Assembly (NCBI RefSeq): GCF_012163145.1
Contig: NZ_JAAVTX010000006.1
Location: 372,001-436,000 of the forward strand
Length of the DNA stretch: 64,000 nucleotides
Source: Falsiroseomonas frigidaquae
Lineage (GTDB): Bacteria; Pseudomonadota; Alphaproteobacteria; Acetobacterales; Acetobacteraceae
Direction of reading: 5' to 3'
Shown one piece after another: positions 1-9,404 of this stretch (the stretch's first letter is position 1; every line of letters begins with the position of its first letter). The position numbers and the translations under genes were made by a program. The notes beneath the pieces were generated by a model. The model did not search any database. It was given only the letters and a program-made list of their open reading frames with translations, and was not told the DNA's origin.

Positions 1-1276
1 GGTGCAACGCGCCGCGCACGGCGCCTTCCGGCGTCGGGAACACGGCGAGGCCGGCGGCGGCCAGGGCTCCACGCTGCGGCCCGGCGGTCGCCTGCCCGGC
101 CCAGCAGACCAGGATCGGCGCGGCGCGGGTCGCCTTCGCGGCGGCGGATAGCGCGGCCGCCATGGTGGCCGCATCCTCCCCGGCCACCGGGGCGTGCAGC
201 GCCACCACCGCATCCACCTGGCGCAGCCCGGCCAGCATCGCCGCCGCCTCGCCCAGCGCGGTGGCGGAACCCGGGCCGAGGATCAGCGGATTGGCGCCAT
301 GCCAGCCGGGACGCAGGCCGATATCCAGCGCCGCCAGCGCCTCGGGCGGCAATTCGGCCAGCCGCGCGCCGCCGGCCAGCACCCGGTCCGCCGCGAGCAG
401 GCCGAGGCCCGTCGCATTGGCGACCAGCGCGATGCCGCCGCCGCTGCCGGTACCCGGCACCAGCTTCACCCGCGCCAGCGTCTCCGCCGCCGATAGCAGG
501 TCGTCCAGCCCCTCCACCCGCAGCACGCCGGCGCGGCGCAGCGCCGCATCCATCACGGCATCCGAGGTGCCGGAGGGGTCGGCCAGCCGGCCACCGGCAC
601 GGATCGCCACCACCGGGCGCATCCGCGCCGCGGCGCGGGCGGCCGAGATGAACATGCGGCGGTTCTTGATGCGGCGGATTTCCAGCAGGATGGCGCCGGT
701 GCCGGGGTCGCGGGACAGCCAGTCGAGCGCATGGGCGAAGCCGAGGTCGTCATTCTCGCCGATGCCGATGACATGGCTGAAGCCCACAGCCTCCGCCTCC
801 GCCCAATCCAGCACGGCGCGCGTCAGGGCGGAGGATTGGCCGACCAGCGCCAGCCTTCCGCGGCGCGGCGCCAGATGGGACAGGGATGCGTTCAGCCCGA
901 TGCCCGGCACGCAGATGCCGAAGCTGCCCTGCCCCAGCGCCCGCACCCCGGTGCGCCGGGCGATCTCCGCCAGCCCCGGGGCCGGGCCGGGCACCACCAC
1001 GGCATGGCAGCCGCGCGCCGAAAGCGCCGCCATCGCCGGCTCGATAGCCTGCGGCGGCAGCGACAGCACGGCGAGATCGGGCACCTGCGCCAGCGCCGAA
1101 AGCTCGCTGGCCTCGGTCAGCGTACCGGTGAAGCCGCCTTCCCGCAGGTTGCGCGCAAGCGGTGCGGAGGCGGCCATGGCGGGGTCGGCCAGCAGCAGCA
1201 CATGGCGCGGCCGGTACAGCGCCTGTTCGCGGAAGCGCACCGCGGAATGCTGGGCCAGGCTGGTGGAAAGGCTCAT
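1..1276 (-). CDS. Pat-like acyl-CoA synthetase (NDP-forming) domain protein, C-terminus cut by window
   Basis: The minus frame is open from an ATG at 1276 to the window edge (at least 425 codons). Residues 20-135 resemble a CoA-binding Rossmann domain. Residues 140-270 resemble the succinyl-CoA-ligase-like domain, with GRLALVGQSSALT and later RMRPVVAIRAGG. This is the order seen in ADP-forming acyl-CoA synthetases and in the Pat/PatZ protein acetyltransferases, which add an ATP-grasp and a GNAT domain further on (outside this window). The loop that carries the phosphorylated His in active synthetases (usually an ASHTG-type motif) is replaced by a short RLADPSGTSDA near residues 230-240. Pat proteins lack that His too, so a regulatory lysine acetyltransferase is favoured over a working synthetase. 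It is transcribed away from the esterase at 1383; a GTGCA-G-TGCAC palindrome sits at 1278-1288. Confidence 0.75.
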   Translation of the reverse strand, partial: MSLSTSLAQHSAVRFREQALYRPRHVLLLADPAMAASAPLARNLREGGFTGTLTEASELSALAQVPDLAVLSLPPQAIEPAMAALSARGCHAVVVPGPAPGLAEIARRTGVRALGQGSFGICVPGIGLNASLSHLAPRRGRLALVGQSSALTRAVLDWAEAEAVGFSHVIGIGENDDLGFAHALDWLSRDPGTGAILLEIRRIKNRRMFISAARAAARMRPVVAIRAGGRLADPSGTSDAVMDAALRRAGVLRVEGLDDLLSAAETLARVKLVPGTGSGGGIALVANATGLGLLAADRVLAGGARLAELPPEALAALDIGLRPGWHGANPLILGPGSATALGEAAAMLAGLRQVDAVVALHAPVAGEDAATMAAALSAAAKATRAAPILVCWAGQATAGPQRGALAAAGLAVFPTPEGAVRGALH

Positions 1277-1382
1277 TGTGCAGTGCACCATGGGCTTGGC
1301 GGGAGGCAACGACAAGCCGGGTGGGCTTGCCGCGCGGCGCGTTCGGCCTTCCGATACCCCGAAACTGATGAAGGGAACCACC

Positions 1383-2336
1383 ATGCCCGCCGAAGACCCC
1401 CGCTGGGACCCCGAGATGCGCGCCTTCAACGCGATGATGGAGGCCGAGGGGGCGAAGCTGCCGCCGATCACCCTGACCCTGCCGCTGGACCAGGCGCGGG
1501 CGCAGACCGAGGCGCTGAACGTGCCGCTTTCGGCCGGCGGGCCGCAGATGGCCGAATCCTCCGATCGCTGGCTGCCGGTGCGCGGCCGGCGCATCCAGTG
1601 CCGCTTCCACCGGCCGGAGGCAGGCCCGCTGCCGGTCCTCATCTACATCCATGGCGGCGGCTGGGTCTGGAACAGCATCGACACGCATGACCGGCTGATG
1701 CGCGAATACGCCGCCGGCGGCGGCTGTGCCGTGATCGGCCCGGACTACGCCCTCAGCCCGGAGGCGCCCTTCCCCCAGGCGCTGGAGGAATGCGCCGCCG
1801 TGGTGCGCTGGGTGGCGGCGCAGGGCGCCGAATGGGGGTTGGACCCGTCCCGCATCGTCATCGGCGGCGACAGCGCCGGGGCCAACCTGGCAATGGGCGT
1901 CGCCCTGCTGCTCCGGCGCACGAACCCCGAGCTGAAGCTGCGCGGGTTATTGTTGAATTACGGGGTGTTCGACGCCGACCTTGAGACACCGTCCTACCGG
2001 GAATTCGCCGATGGCTACTTTCTGACGCGGGACAAGATGCGTTTCTACTGGGAGTGCTACGCGCCGCGCCCGGCGGATCGCCAGAACCCGCTGGCCGCGC
2101 CGCTTCTGGCCGATCTCAAGGGCTTGCCGCCCTGTCGTCTGCATGTGGCTGAGCTGGACGTGCTGTGTTCGGAGAACCTCGCCATGGGCGATGCGCTGCG
2201 CGAAGCGGGCGTGCCGGTGCAGCAGGCGCTGTTCCCCGGCACCGCGCATGGCTTCCTGCGGTCGCTGAACCATGTCGCCGCCGCCCGCCGGGCGGCCGCG
2301 GAGGGCGGCGAATGGCTGAAGGGGGTACTCGGCTAG
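1383..2336 (+). CDS. alpha/beta hydrolase, HSL-type esterase
   Basis: A 317-residue serine hydrolase of the hormone-sensitive-lipase/acetyl esterase family. The oxyanion motif HGGGW is at residues 90-94, the nucleophile elbow GDSAG has Ser164, the acid is Asp259 in AELDVL, and the base is His289 in GTAHGF, so the catalytic triad is complete. It probably hydrolyses short acyl esters in the cytoplasm; no signal peptide is seen. The ATG at 1383 follows a GAAGGGA ribosome site. The same frame stays open upstream to 162, but that stretch lies antisense to the Pat-like gene and is not homologous to esterases. Substrate cannot be told from sequence. Confidence 0.88.
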   Translation: MPAEDPRWDPEMRAFNAMMEAEGAKLPPITLTLPLDQARAQTEALNVPLSAGGPQMAESSDRWLPVRGRRIQCRFHRPEAGPLPVLIYIHGGGWVWNSIDTHDRLMREYAAGGGCAVIGPDYALSPEAPFPQALEECAAVVRWVAAQGAEWGLDPSRIVIGGDSAGANLAMGVALLLRRTNPELKLRGLLLNYGVFDADLETPSYREFADGYFLTRDKMRFYWECYAPRPADRQNPLAAPLLADLKGLPPCRLHVAELDVLCSENLAMGDALREAGVPVQQALFPGTAHGFLRSLNHVAAARRAAAEGGEWLKGVLG

Positions 2337-2348
2337 CGTCGCCGGGTC

Positions 2349-2392
2349 GCATTTTCCGACTCGTCAGGCGAAGCCGCCTGACCTGAAAATGC
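2349..2392. terminator. two-tier hairpin between convergent genes
   Basis: An inner stem GTCAGGCG/CGCCTGAC (2363-2370 with 2375-2382, loop AAGC) is enclosed by an outer stem GCATTTTC/GAAAATGC (2349-2356 with 2385-2392). It fills the gap between the esterase stop (2336) and the M20 stop (2393). The T and A runs of the outer arms suit a bidirectional intrinsic terminator. Confidence 0.7.
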
Positions 2393-3541
2393 TCAGCCTC
2401 CCAGCGCCCGCTTCGCCACCTCCGCCAGGAAGCCGCTGGCTACCGGCAGCACGGCGTCGTTGAAGTCGTAATGCGGGTTGTGCAGTTCCCGCCCGCCCTC
2501 GGCGGGGCCGTTGCCGATCCAGACGAAGGCGCCAGGCACCTCCTTCAGGAACCAGGAGAAATCCTCCCCCGTCATCGCCGCCGGCAGGTCGCGGCGCAGC
2601 GGGGCCACGGCGGCGGCGGCGGTGGCGGCCAGGTCACGCTCCGCCGGGCTATTGGCAGTCACCTCGACGCCCTGGCGCCAGCCCACGGTGGCACGCACGG
2701 CGCAGGTGGCGGCGATGCCCTCTGCCACTCGGTGCAGGCCTTCCTTGATCGCCTCCCCGGCCGAATCGGCCAGCCAGCGGGCGGTGCCCTTCAGCACGAC
2801 CTGCGCCGGGATCTGGTTCTGCGCCTCGCCGCCATGCACCATGGTCACGCTGACCACACCACCGGCCAGCGGGTCCAGGTTGCGCCCGACGATGCTCTGC
2901 AGCGCCACGATACAATGGCCGGCGGCCACCATCGGGTCGCGCGACAGATGCGGCAGCGCGGCATGCGCGGCATGGCCGTCGAAGGTGATCTCGAAGCGCG
3001 CGCCGGCCGCCATCACGGCCTTGTCATGCACGGCAACGGTGCCAGCAGGGAGTCCGGGCCAATTATGCCATCCGAAGATGCGATCCATCGGGAAACGCTG
3101 GAACAGCCCCTCCGCGATCATGCTGCGGGCACCGCCACCGCCCTCCTCAGCCGGTTGGAACACCAGATGAACCGTCCCGGTCCAACCGCCATCCTCCAGC
3201 AGCAGCTTCGCCGCGCCCAGCAGGGCCGTGGTATGGCCATCATGGCCGCAGGCATGCATCACGCCGGGGACGGTGCTGCGGTGCGGCAGGTCCGCATTGA
3301 CCTCCTGGATCGGCAGCGCATCCATGTCGCCGCGCAGGCCGACACTGCGATTGCCGCCGCCGCGGCGCAGGGTGGCGACTACGCCATGGCCGCCGAAGCC
3401 TTCGGTGATCTCGGTGACGCCGATCTCCCGCAGCTTGGCGACGACGAAGGCGGCCGTGCCCTCCTCATGCAGGGTGAGCCCGGGATGGGCGTGCAGGTGG
3501 CGGCGCCAGCTTGTCAGCGTCTCGGCGAATGCGGTGTCCAT
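2393..3541 (-). CDS. M20 family metallo-amidohydrolase
   Basis: A 382-residue cytoplasmic M20D-type amidohydrolase (hippurate hydrolase/amino-acid amidohydrolase group), expected to cleave N-acyl amino acids or related amides with two metals. Visible motifs are RGDMDALP, the metal motif HACGHDGH around residues 96-103, QPAEEGGGG near 129-137, a dimerisation lid with FDGHAAHAALPH, and a C-terminal GEDFSWF. The ATG at 3541 begins MDTAFAETL, matching the usual N-terminus; an in-frame extension to 3670 has no family counterpart and runs into the tamA promoter region. It is divergent from tamA and convergent with the esterase. The true substrate is unknown. Confidence 0.88.
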   Translation of the reverse strand: MDTAFAETLTSWRRHLHAHPGLTLHEEGTAAFVVAKLREIGVTEITEGFGGHGVVATLRRGGGNRSVGLRGDMDALPIQEVNADLPHRSTVPGVMHACGHDGHTTALLGAAKLLLEDGGWTGTVHLVFQPAEEGGGGARSMIAEGLFQRFPMDRIFGWHNWPGLPAGTVAVHDKAVMAAGARFEITFDGHAAHAALPHLSRDPMVAAGHCIVALQSIVGRNLDPLAGGVVSVTMVHGGEAQNQIPAQVVLKGTARWLADSAGEAIKEGLHRVAEGIAATCAVRATVGWRQGVEVTANSPAERDLAATAAAAVAPLRRDLPAAMTGEDFSWFLKEVPGAFVWIGNGPAEGGRELHNPHYDFNDAVLPVASGFLAEVAKRALGG

Positions 3542-3648
3542 CCTGTAAGGGTAGCTGCTTAAGCCGGCATCCTCCATCCCCGACCAATTCGCGCCGTGAT
3601 CTGCATGGCAGATGCAACCCGCGCCCCCTCCGGGCGCTTCCAGACCAG

Positions 3649-5529
3649 GTGAGACAGCTTCTGAGACCACTCCTCCTCCTTCCCATGCTCGTCCTGGCGG
3701 CCGCTCCGGTCGCCACGCAGTCCATGGGCCAGACCGCGCCGGAGCCTCCGGCAGCCGAGGCCCCGGCCCCCGGCGCCCTGCCCTATGAGACCAGCCTGGT
3801 CCCGACGGGGGTGGAGGCGCTGGACGAGCCGCTGCGCGATGCCTCCCGCCTGATCCGCCTGTCCGACGAAGCGCCGGTCGATGCCTATGGCCTGGTCGCC
3901 CGCGCGCTCGGCGAACCGCCCTTGCTCGATGCGGTGCTGCGCGCGGAAGGCTACTGGGCCGGCCGCATCGAGGTTGAGATCGCCGGCAGCCCGGCCGATG
4001 AGCCGGGGCTGGCGCAGCGTCTCGCTGGCAACCCGGGCCCGGTGCCGGTGCAGGTCCGGATCACCCCCGGCCCCCGCTATACGCTGCGCCGCGTCGCGCT
4101 GCGGTCCCAGGCGCCCGAGGGCGCCGCCGCAGTTGCCGCGCTCGGACAGCCGGAGGGGCTGGAATCCGGCGGACCGGCCCGCACCGGCCCGATCCTGGAC
4201 GCCGAATCCGGCCTGCTCGACCGACTGCGCGTCGCCGGCTACCCGCTCGCCGCCGTGGTGGACCGCGAGGTGCTGGTGAACCATGAGGTCCAGGCGATGG
4301 ACGTCACCTGGGTGCTGTCCCCCGGCCCCGCCGCCCGCTTCGCCCCGCCCGAGATCGCCGGCGGCACCGCCGTCAGCCGCCGCCTGCTGGCACGCATCAC
4401 CAACCGTGTGTCCGGCGAGCCCTATGCTCCCGCGACACTGGAAAGGACGCGCCGCGAACTGCTGGCGCTGGGCGCCTTCGACACGGTGCGGGCCCGCGCC
4501 GGGGATCGGCTGGATGAGTCCGGGCGCCTGCCGGTGACCTTCACCATCACCGACCGCCCGCGCAACGCGGCTGGCGCGACGCTGGCCTATGAGACCAACT
4601 ACGGCCCCTCGGCCACGGTCTACTACGAACGCCGCAACGTCTTCGGCAATGCGGAGCGGCTGCGGCTGGAGGCCTCCGCCTCCCGCCTCGGCAGCGAGGC
4701 GGATGACACCAACTTCCGCATCGGCGCCAATCTTCGCCGCCCGGGGCTGATCGATGGCCGCACCTCCCTGGTGCTGGATGCCGCCGTGCTGCGGGAGAGG
4801 CTAGACGCCTACGACCGCGACGCGATCACCACCTCCGCCCTGCTGGAACGGCCCTTCGGCGCGCGCTGGGTGCTGCAATCCGGCCCGACCTTCGAGACCG
4901 GGCGGATCGGCCGCGATGGCAATATGGAACCCTTCACCCTGGCGGGGCTGGTGATGGGCGCGCGCTATGACAGCACGAATGATCCGCTGGACCCGCGCGG
5001 CGGGCTACGCGCCACCATCAACGTTATCCCCTATGCCGATATCGCGGAAGGCGGCGGCTTCGTGCGGGCCATCGGCACGCTGCGGACCTATTTCGACCTG
5101 ACCGGATCGGGCGGCACCGTTCTGGCGCTGCGCGGCACGCTGGGCAGCCTGGTGGGCGCGGATCGCAGCGTGCCGCTGGACAAGCGCTTCTATGCCGGCG
5201 GCGGCGGGTCGGTGCGCGGCTATGCCTATCAGAGCATCGGGCCGCGCGATTCGCAGGGAAGGCCGGATGGCGGGTCGAGCCTGGTGGAGGGCTCGGTGGA
5301 GCTTCGCCAGCGCATCTCCGGCGCACTCGGCATGGTCGCATTCCTAGATGGCGGCTCGGTGGGGCAGTTGGAGACGCCGAGCTTCGAGGAGGTACGCCTC
5401 GGCGCCGGCGTCGGCGTGCGCTACGCGACGGCAATAGGGCCGCTGCGACTGGACGTTGCCATTCCGCTGAACAAGCAGGAAGGCGATGACGGGTATGGGT
5501 TGTATGTCGGACTCGGTCAGGCCTTCTGA
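3649..5529 (+). CDS. tamA: TamA, Omp85-family outer membrane protein
   Basis: The outer-membrane subunit of the translocation and assembly module. The N-terminus from the GTG at 3649 reads as a signal peptide: RQLLRPLLLLPMLVLAAAP, cut near ATQS. POTRA-like segments follow, then a C-terminal 16-strand barrel domain of the bacterial surface antigen type, with the family motif FYAGGGGSVRGY and a terminal aromatic residue (GLGQAF). At 626 residues the length fits TamA better than BamA, and tamB follows directly, overlapping by 44 bases. The GTG start is chosen for the signal peptide; an ATG at 3685 would truncate it and the longer ATG at 3511 adds unrelated residues. Confidence 0.87.
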   Translation: MRQLLRPLLLLPMLVLAAAPVATQSMGQTAPEPPAAEAPAPGALPYETSLVPTGVEALDEPLRDASRLIRLSDEAPVDAYGLVARALGEPPLLDAVLRAEGYWAGRIEVEIAGSPADEPGLAQRLAGNPGPVPVQVRITPGPRYTLRRVALRSQAPEGAAAVAALGQPEGLESGGPARTGPILDAESGLLDRLRVAGYPLAAVVDREVLVNHEVQAMDVTWVLSPGPAARFAPPEIAGGTAVSRRLLARITNRVSGEPYAPATLERTRRELLALGAFDTVRARAGDRLDESGRLPVTFTITDRPRNAAGATLAYETNYGPSATVYYERRNVFGNAERLRLEASASRLGSEADDTNFRIGANLRRPGLIDGRTSLVLDAAVLRERLDAYDRDAITTSALLERPFGARWVLQSGPTFETGRIGRDGNMEPFTLAGLVMGARYDSTNDPLDPRGGLRATINVIPYADIAEGGGFVRAIGTLRTYFDLTGSGGTVLALRGTLGSLVGADRSVPLDKRFYAGGGGSVRGYAYQSIGPRDSQGRPDGGSSLVEGSVELRQRISGALGMVAFLDGGSVGQLETPSFEEVRLGAGVGVRYATAIGPLRLDVAIPLNKQEGDDGYGLYVGLGQAF

Positions 5530-8500
5530 GGAGCAGCCCAGCCCCGCACCCCGCCGCCGCCGTCGCTGGCTGCGCTGGGGGCTGGGCCTGGTGCTGGCGC
5601 TGCTGCTGCTGCCCGTGCTGCTGGTGGGCGGCGGGCTTCTGTATGCGAACACCGAGGGCGGCCGCGCGCGGCTGGCCGGCCTGGCGGAATCCTTCGTCCC
5701 GGGTCTGACCCTGGAAGGGCTGCAAGGCCCCCTGCCCGGCCGCCTGGCGATCGACCGCATCGCGATGGCGGATGAGCAGGGCGTCTGGCTCGAGATCACC
5801 GATGCCGAGCTGGATTGGGACCCGATGGCGCTGCTCAATCGCCGCGCCCACATCACCCTGCTCTCGGCCGGCCGCCTCGCGCTGCACCGCCTGCCGCCGG
5901 GCGCCCCGGAGGATCCGGATGCGCCGGCCGGTCCGCTGCTGCCGCAATTGCCGCAGCTTCCGGTGGCCCTGCAGCTCGACCGGCTGCAGGTCGCACGGAT
6001 AGAGCTGGCGGAGCCGGTGCTCGGCGAGGCCGCCCTGCTGCGGGCGGAAGGCATGGCGCTGCTGGATGCGGCCGGCTTGACCAGCAGCTTCGATATCAGC
6101 GCCCCGGAAGGCGCGACGACGCTGGCCCTGCAGGCCGCACTGCGCCCCGCCACGGGGCGGCTCGCCGCCAATATCCGGCTGCGCGATGCGGCCGGCGGCC
6201 CGGTCTCCCGCCTGATCGGCCAGCCGGAGCGTCCCGTTGCGCTCGACCTCACCCTGGACGGGCCGGCGGAAGCGGCGGCGCTGACCTTGCAGGCTCAGGC
6301 AGGGCCCGGACTGGCTCTGGATGTCGCCGGCACCGTCCGCGCGCCGGACATGGACAACCTGTCCGCGGAGCTGCGCGGCACCGCCGATGGCAGCGCCTTC
6401 CTCGAAGGTCCGCTCGCCGCACTGGCCGGGCCGCTCGGCCTCGTGCTGGACGCCAGCCGTGGCCCGGACGGCGCAATCGTGTTGCGCGCGCTGCGGGTGG
6501 ATGGCGCCGCCGGGCAGATCGCGGCCAGCGGCCGGATCGCCGGGGACATGATGGACTCTGACCTGCAGGTGCAGGCCGCGCTCGCCGGCTCCACGACCTT
6601 CGCGCCGCTGCTGCCGGAGGGCGTTGTCGGCTGGGAGGGGCTGGACCTGCGCGGCACCGTGCAGGGTCCGCTTTCCGCACCGGCCGTGGATGCGACGCTG
6701 GCGGTGCGCGGCTTCACCTCCGCCCAGCCGCAGCTTGCCGCGCTGCTCGGTGGGTCGCCGCGCGTGGTGTTGCAGGCGACGGCGCCGGACCGCATCGGGC
6801 AGCTCACCATCGAGGGTGCGGCGATCCGTGCCGAGGCGAGCGGGCTGGTGGGCGAACTTCTGGACCTGCGCTTCGGGGTGCAGCTCGCCTCGGTCGAAGG
6901 TGCCGCGCCGGGGGTTTCCGGGGCCTTGGAACTGACCGGGACCGCACAGGGGCCGATCGGCGACCCGACGCTGGTGGTGCAGGCCGCCTCCGACCGGCTG
7001 GAGGTCGCCGGGCAGGTGCTGGAGGCGGCTTCGCTGCAGGCGCGCATCGCCAACCCCGCCTCCGCCCCGGCGGTCAACGCCCAGGCCAGCGGCCGCTTCC
7101 AGGGCCTGCCGCTGGCGCTCGACGTGCGCGGCGGCCCGCAGCCGGATGGCAGGCTGCGGCTTGAGGCGGCGACCGCCAGCCTCGGCCCGGCCGAGCTTGC
7201 GGCGCAGGGCGTGCTGGACCTCGCCACCAGCATCTTCGACGGCACCGCAAGGCTGGCGGTGGCCGATCTGGCACCGCTGTCGCCCGTCGCCGGCATCCCG
7301 CTCGCCGGATCGCTGCGCGCGGAGGCGAAGCTGGCGGCGCAGGAAGGCCAGCAGCGCGCCGAGCTGCGGCTGGAGGTGCCACGCCTGGCGGCCTCAGGCA
7401 CCGAAGTGCGGCGCCTGACGGCGACCGTGGACGGCACCCTCGCCGCCCTGAACTTCGCCCTGGACGGCGTGGTTGCGGAAGCCGAGATCGAGGCGCGCGG
7501 CCGCCTGAGCGATCAGCCGGAGGGCGCGCGGCTGCTGGAACTCGCGGCGCTGCGGGCAACCGCCGAGGGCGAGACCGGCCGCCTTGCCGCCCCTGCCCGC
7601 ATCCTGCTGCGCGCAGATGGGGCGATCGAGGTGGCGGCGCTGTCGCTGACCAGCAGCCGCGGTGGCACCGTGGATATCAGTGGAAGCTGGTCCGCCGCCC
7701 GCGCCGACATCCGCGCCCGCATCGCCATCCCGGATCTGGCGACGCTGGCCGTGCTGCTGCCGGATGTGGCGCCGACCGGGTCGATTGCGAGTGAGCTGCG
7801 CGTCACCGGCCCCGGCACCGCGCCCGAGGTCGCCGGCAATCTGCGGGCGAGCAACCTGCGCTCCACCGCCGCCTGGGCGCGCGGCCTGCCGGCGGTGGAT
7901 ATCCAGGCAGAGGGGCGGCGCGGCGCGGATGGCGCCATTTCCGGCCGCGCCACCGCCAATGCCGGCAACGCCACCCGGTTGACCGCCACGGCCAGTCTGC
8001 CGCGCGGGCCGGAAGGGCCGCTGGAGGGGGCGCTGGATGGGCAGGCCGATATCGGCGCGCTGACCGCGCCGCTGCTGGCGGCGGGTGCTGACCGGGTGAC
8101 GGGCCGGCTGAACCTGGCGCTGCGCGCCGGCGGCACGGTGGCCGCCCCGGTGCTCGGTGGCCAGGCGACGCTTCCCGGCGGGTCCTATCGGAATGCGGAG
8201 CTGGGCGTGGCGCTGACCCAGCTTGCCGGCACGATTTCGGCCGCCGGGCCGCAGCTTCGCGTCGACCTCACCGGCCGCACCGCCGGCCAGGGCCGCATCG
8301 CGCTGACCGGGACGGTGGACCCGCTGACACAGGGCATGCCGGTAGATCTGGCGCTGCGGGCGACGGATGCGCAGCCGGTTTCCTCCGACCTGATCACCGC
8401 GACGATGGGGGCGGAGCTTCGGCTGACCGGGCAGCTCGCGACCGGCGCAAGGCTGGCGGGGGTGCTGCGGTTGCAGCGGGCCGATATCCGCGTGCCGGAC

Positions 8501-9403
8501 CAGCTTCCGAGCTCGGTCCGCAGCCTCGGCCCGGTGACGGAGGTGGGCCGCGTGCCCGGCCGTACCACGCCGCCGCCGCGCCAGACGGCGAATGGCCGGG
8601 GGAATGGCAGCGGCCAGGGGAATGGCCAGGCCGCTGGCGGCGGCTCCGCCCTGCCGATCGCGCTCGACCTGCGGCTGGAGGCACCACGTGGCGTCTTCGT
8701 GCGCGGGCGCGGGCTGGATGCGGAGCTGGGCGGCACGCTGCAGATCGGCGGCACGCTGAGCAATCCGGAAATCTCCGGTGGCCTGGCGCTGGTGCGCGGC
8801 GAAATCCAGGTCCTGGCCCGTCGCCTGACCTTCAGCCGCGGCCGGCTGGACTTCACCGGCGGGCTGATCCCGGACCTGGATTTCGAGGCGACGAGCCAGA
8901 CCGGCGGCACCACGGTACGCGCCAGCGTCACCGGGCCGCCGAGCCAGCCGGTCATCACCTTCTCCTCCACGCCGGAGCTGCCACAGGATGAGGTGCTGGC
9001 GCGGCTGCTGTTCGACCGGCCGGTCAGCGCGCTGTCGCCCTTCGAGATCGCGCAGATCGCCCAGGCCATCGCCGGCGCCACCGGCCTGGCCGGCGGCGGT
9101 GCCTCCGGCGTGCTGGACCGGGTGCGGCAGACGCTGGGGCTGGACCGGCTGGCGGTGGGCGGCGGCGGCGAGACGGCGGCGCGGCGGACGGAGGCGGAGG
9201 AACGCGCCGGCCCGACCCTGGAAGCCGGACGCTACGTCGCCGACGGCGTCTTCGTCGGCGTGCGGCAGGGCACCGAATCCGGCTCCTCCCGCGTCGGCGT
9301 CCGGGTGGATCTGACGCCGCGGATCAAGCTGGAAGCCGAGACCGGCGACCGCGAGGCCGGCGAGCGGGTCGGAGTCAGCATGGAGTGGCAGTGGGGGCGG
9401 TAG
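5486..9403 (+). CDS. tamB: TamB, translocation and assembly module inner-membrane subunit
   Basis: A 1305-residue member of the TamB/DUF490 family. An arginine-rich N-terminus (RRRRRWLRWG) is followed by one transmembrane helix (residues about 30-52) and then a very long beta-helical periplasmic body of repeated short strands. The conserved C-terminal TamB domain ends GVSMEWQWGR. It spans the periplasm and works with TamA in exporting outer-membrane proteins or phospholipids. The ATG at 5486 overlaps tamA and follows AGGAAGG closely; ATGs at 5495 and 5504 are alternatives. A Gly/Asn/Gln-rich linker lies around residues 1030-1055. Its stop lies one base from the stop of the next, convergent gene. 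Confidence 0.9.
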   Translation: MTGMGCMSDSVRPSEEQPSPAPRRRRRWLRWGLGLVLALLLLPVLLVGGGLLYANTEGGRARLAGLAESFVPGLTLEGLQGPLPGRLAIDRIAMADEQGVWLEITDAELDWDPMALLNRRAHITLLSAGRLALHRLPPGAPEDPDAPAGPLLPQLPQLPVALQLDRLQVARIELAEPVLGEAALLRAEGMALLDAAGLTSSFDISAPEGATTLALQAALRPATGRLAANIRLRDAAGGPVSRLIGQPERPVALDLTLDGPAEAAALTLQAQAGPGLALDVAGTVRAPDMDNLSAELRGTADGSAFLEGPLAALAGPLGLVLDASRGPDGAIVLRALRVDGAAGQIAASGRIAGDMMDSDLQVQAALAGSTTFAPLLPEGVVGWEGLDLRGTVQGPLSAPAVDATLAVRGFTSAQPQLAALLGGSPRVVLQATAPDRIGQLTIEGAAIRAEASGLVGELLDLRFGVQLASVEGAAPGVSGALELTGTAQGPIGDPTLVVQAASDRLEVAGQVLEAASLQARIANPASAPAVNAQASGRFQGLPLALDVRGGPQPDGRLRLEAATASLGPAELAAQGVLDLATSIFDGTARLAVADLAPLSPVAGIPLAGSLRAEAKLAAQEGQQRAELRLEVPRLAASGTEVRRLTATVDGTLAALNFALDGVVAEAEIEARGRLSDQPEGARLLELAALRATAEGETGRLAAPARILLRADGAIEVAALSLTSSRGGTVDISGSWSAARADIRARIAIPDLATLAVLLPDVAPTGSIASELRVTGPGTAPEVAGNLRASNLRSTAAWARGLPAVDIQAEGRRGADGAISGRATANAGNATRLTATASLPRGPEGPLEGALDGQADIGALTAPLLAAGADRVTGRLNLALRAGGTVAAPVLGGQATLPGGSYRNAELGVALTQLAGTISAAGPQLRVDLTGRTAGQGRIALTGTVDPLTQGMPVDLALRATDAQPVSSDLITATMGAELRLTGQLATGARLAGVLRLQRADIRVPDQLPSSVRSLGPVTEVGRVPGRTTPPPRQTANGRGNGSGQGNGQAAGGGSALPIALDLRLEAPRGVFVRGRGLDAELGGTLQIGGTLSNPEISGGLALVRGEIQVLARRLTFSRGRLDFTGGLIPDLDFEATSQTGGTTVRASVTGPPSQPVITFSSTPELPQDEVLARLLFDRPVSALSPFEIAQIAQAIAGATGLAGGGASGVLDRVRQTLGLDRLAVGGGGETAARRTEAEERAGPTLEAGRYVADGVFVGVRQGTESGSSRVGVRVDLTPRIKLEAETGDREAGERVGVSMEWQWGR

Positions 9404-9404
9404 C

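Noticed and set aside
1278-1288. GTGCA-G-TGCAC palindrome in the Pat-esterase promoter region
   Set aside because: Five-base arms are short for GC-rich DNA, and no regulator is adjacent.
162-1382. In-frame upstream extension of the esterase to a 724-residue protein
   Set aside because: The added 407 residues are antisense to the Pat-like coding frame, low in complexity and unlike esterases; a good ribosome site marks 1383.
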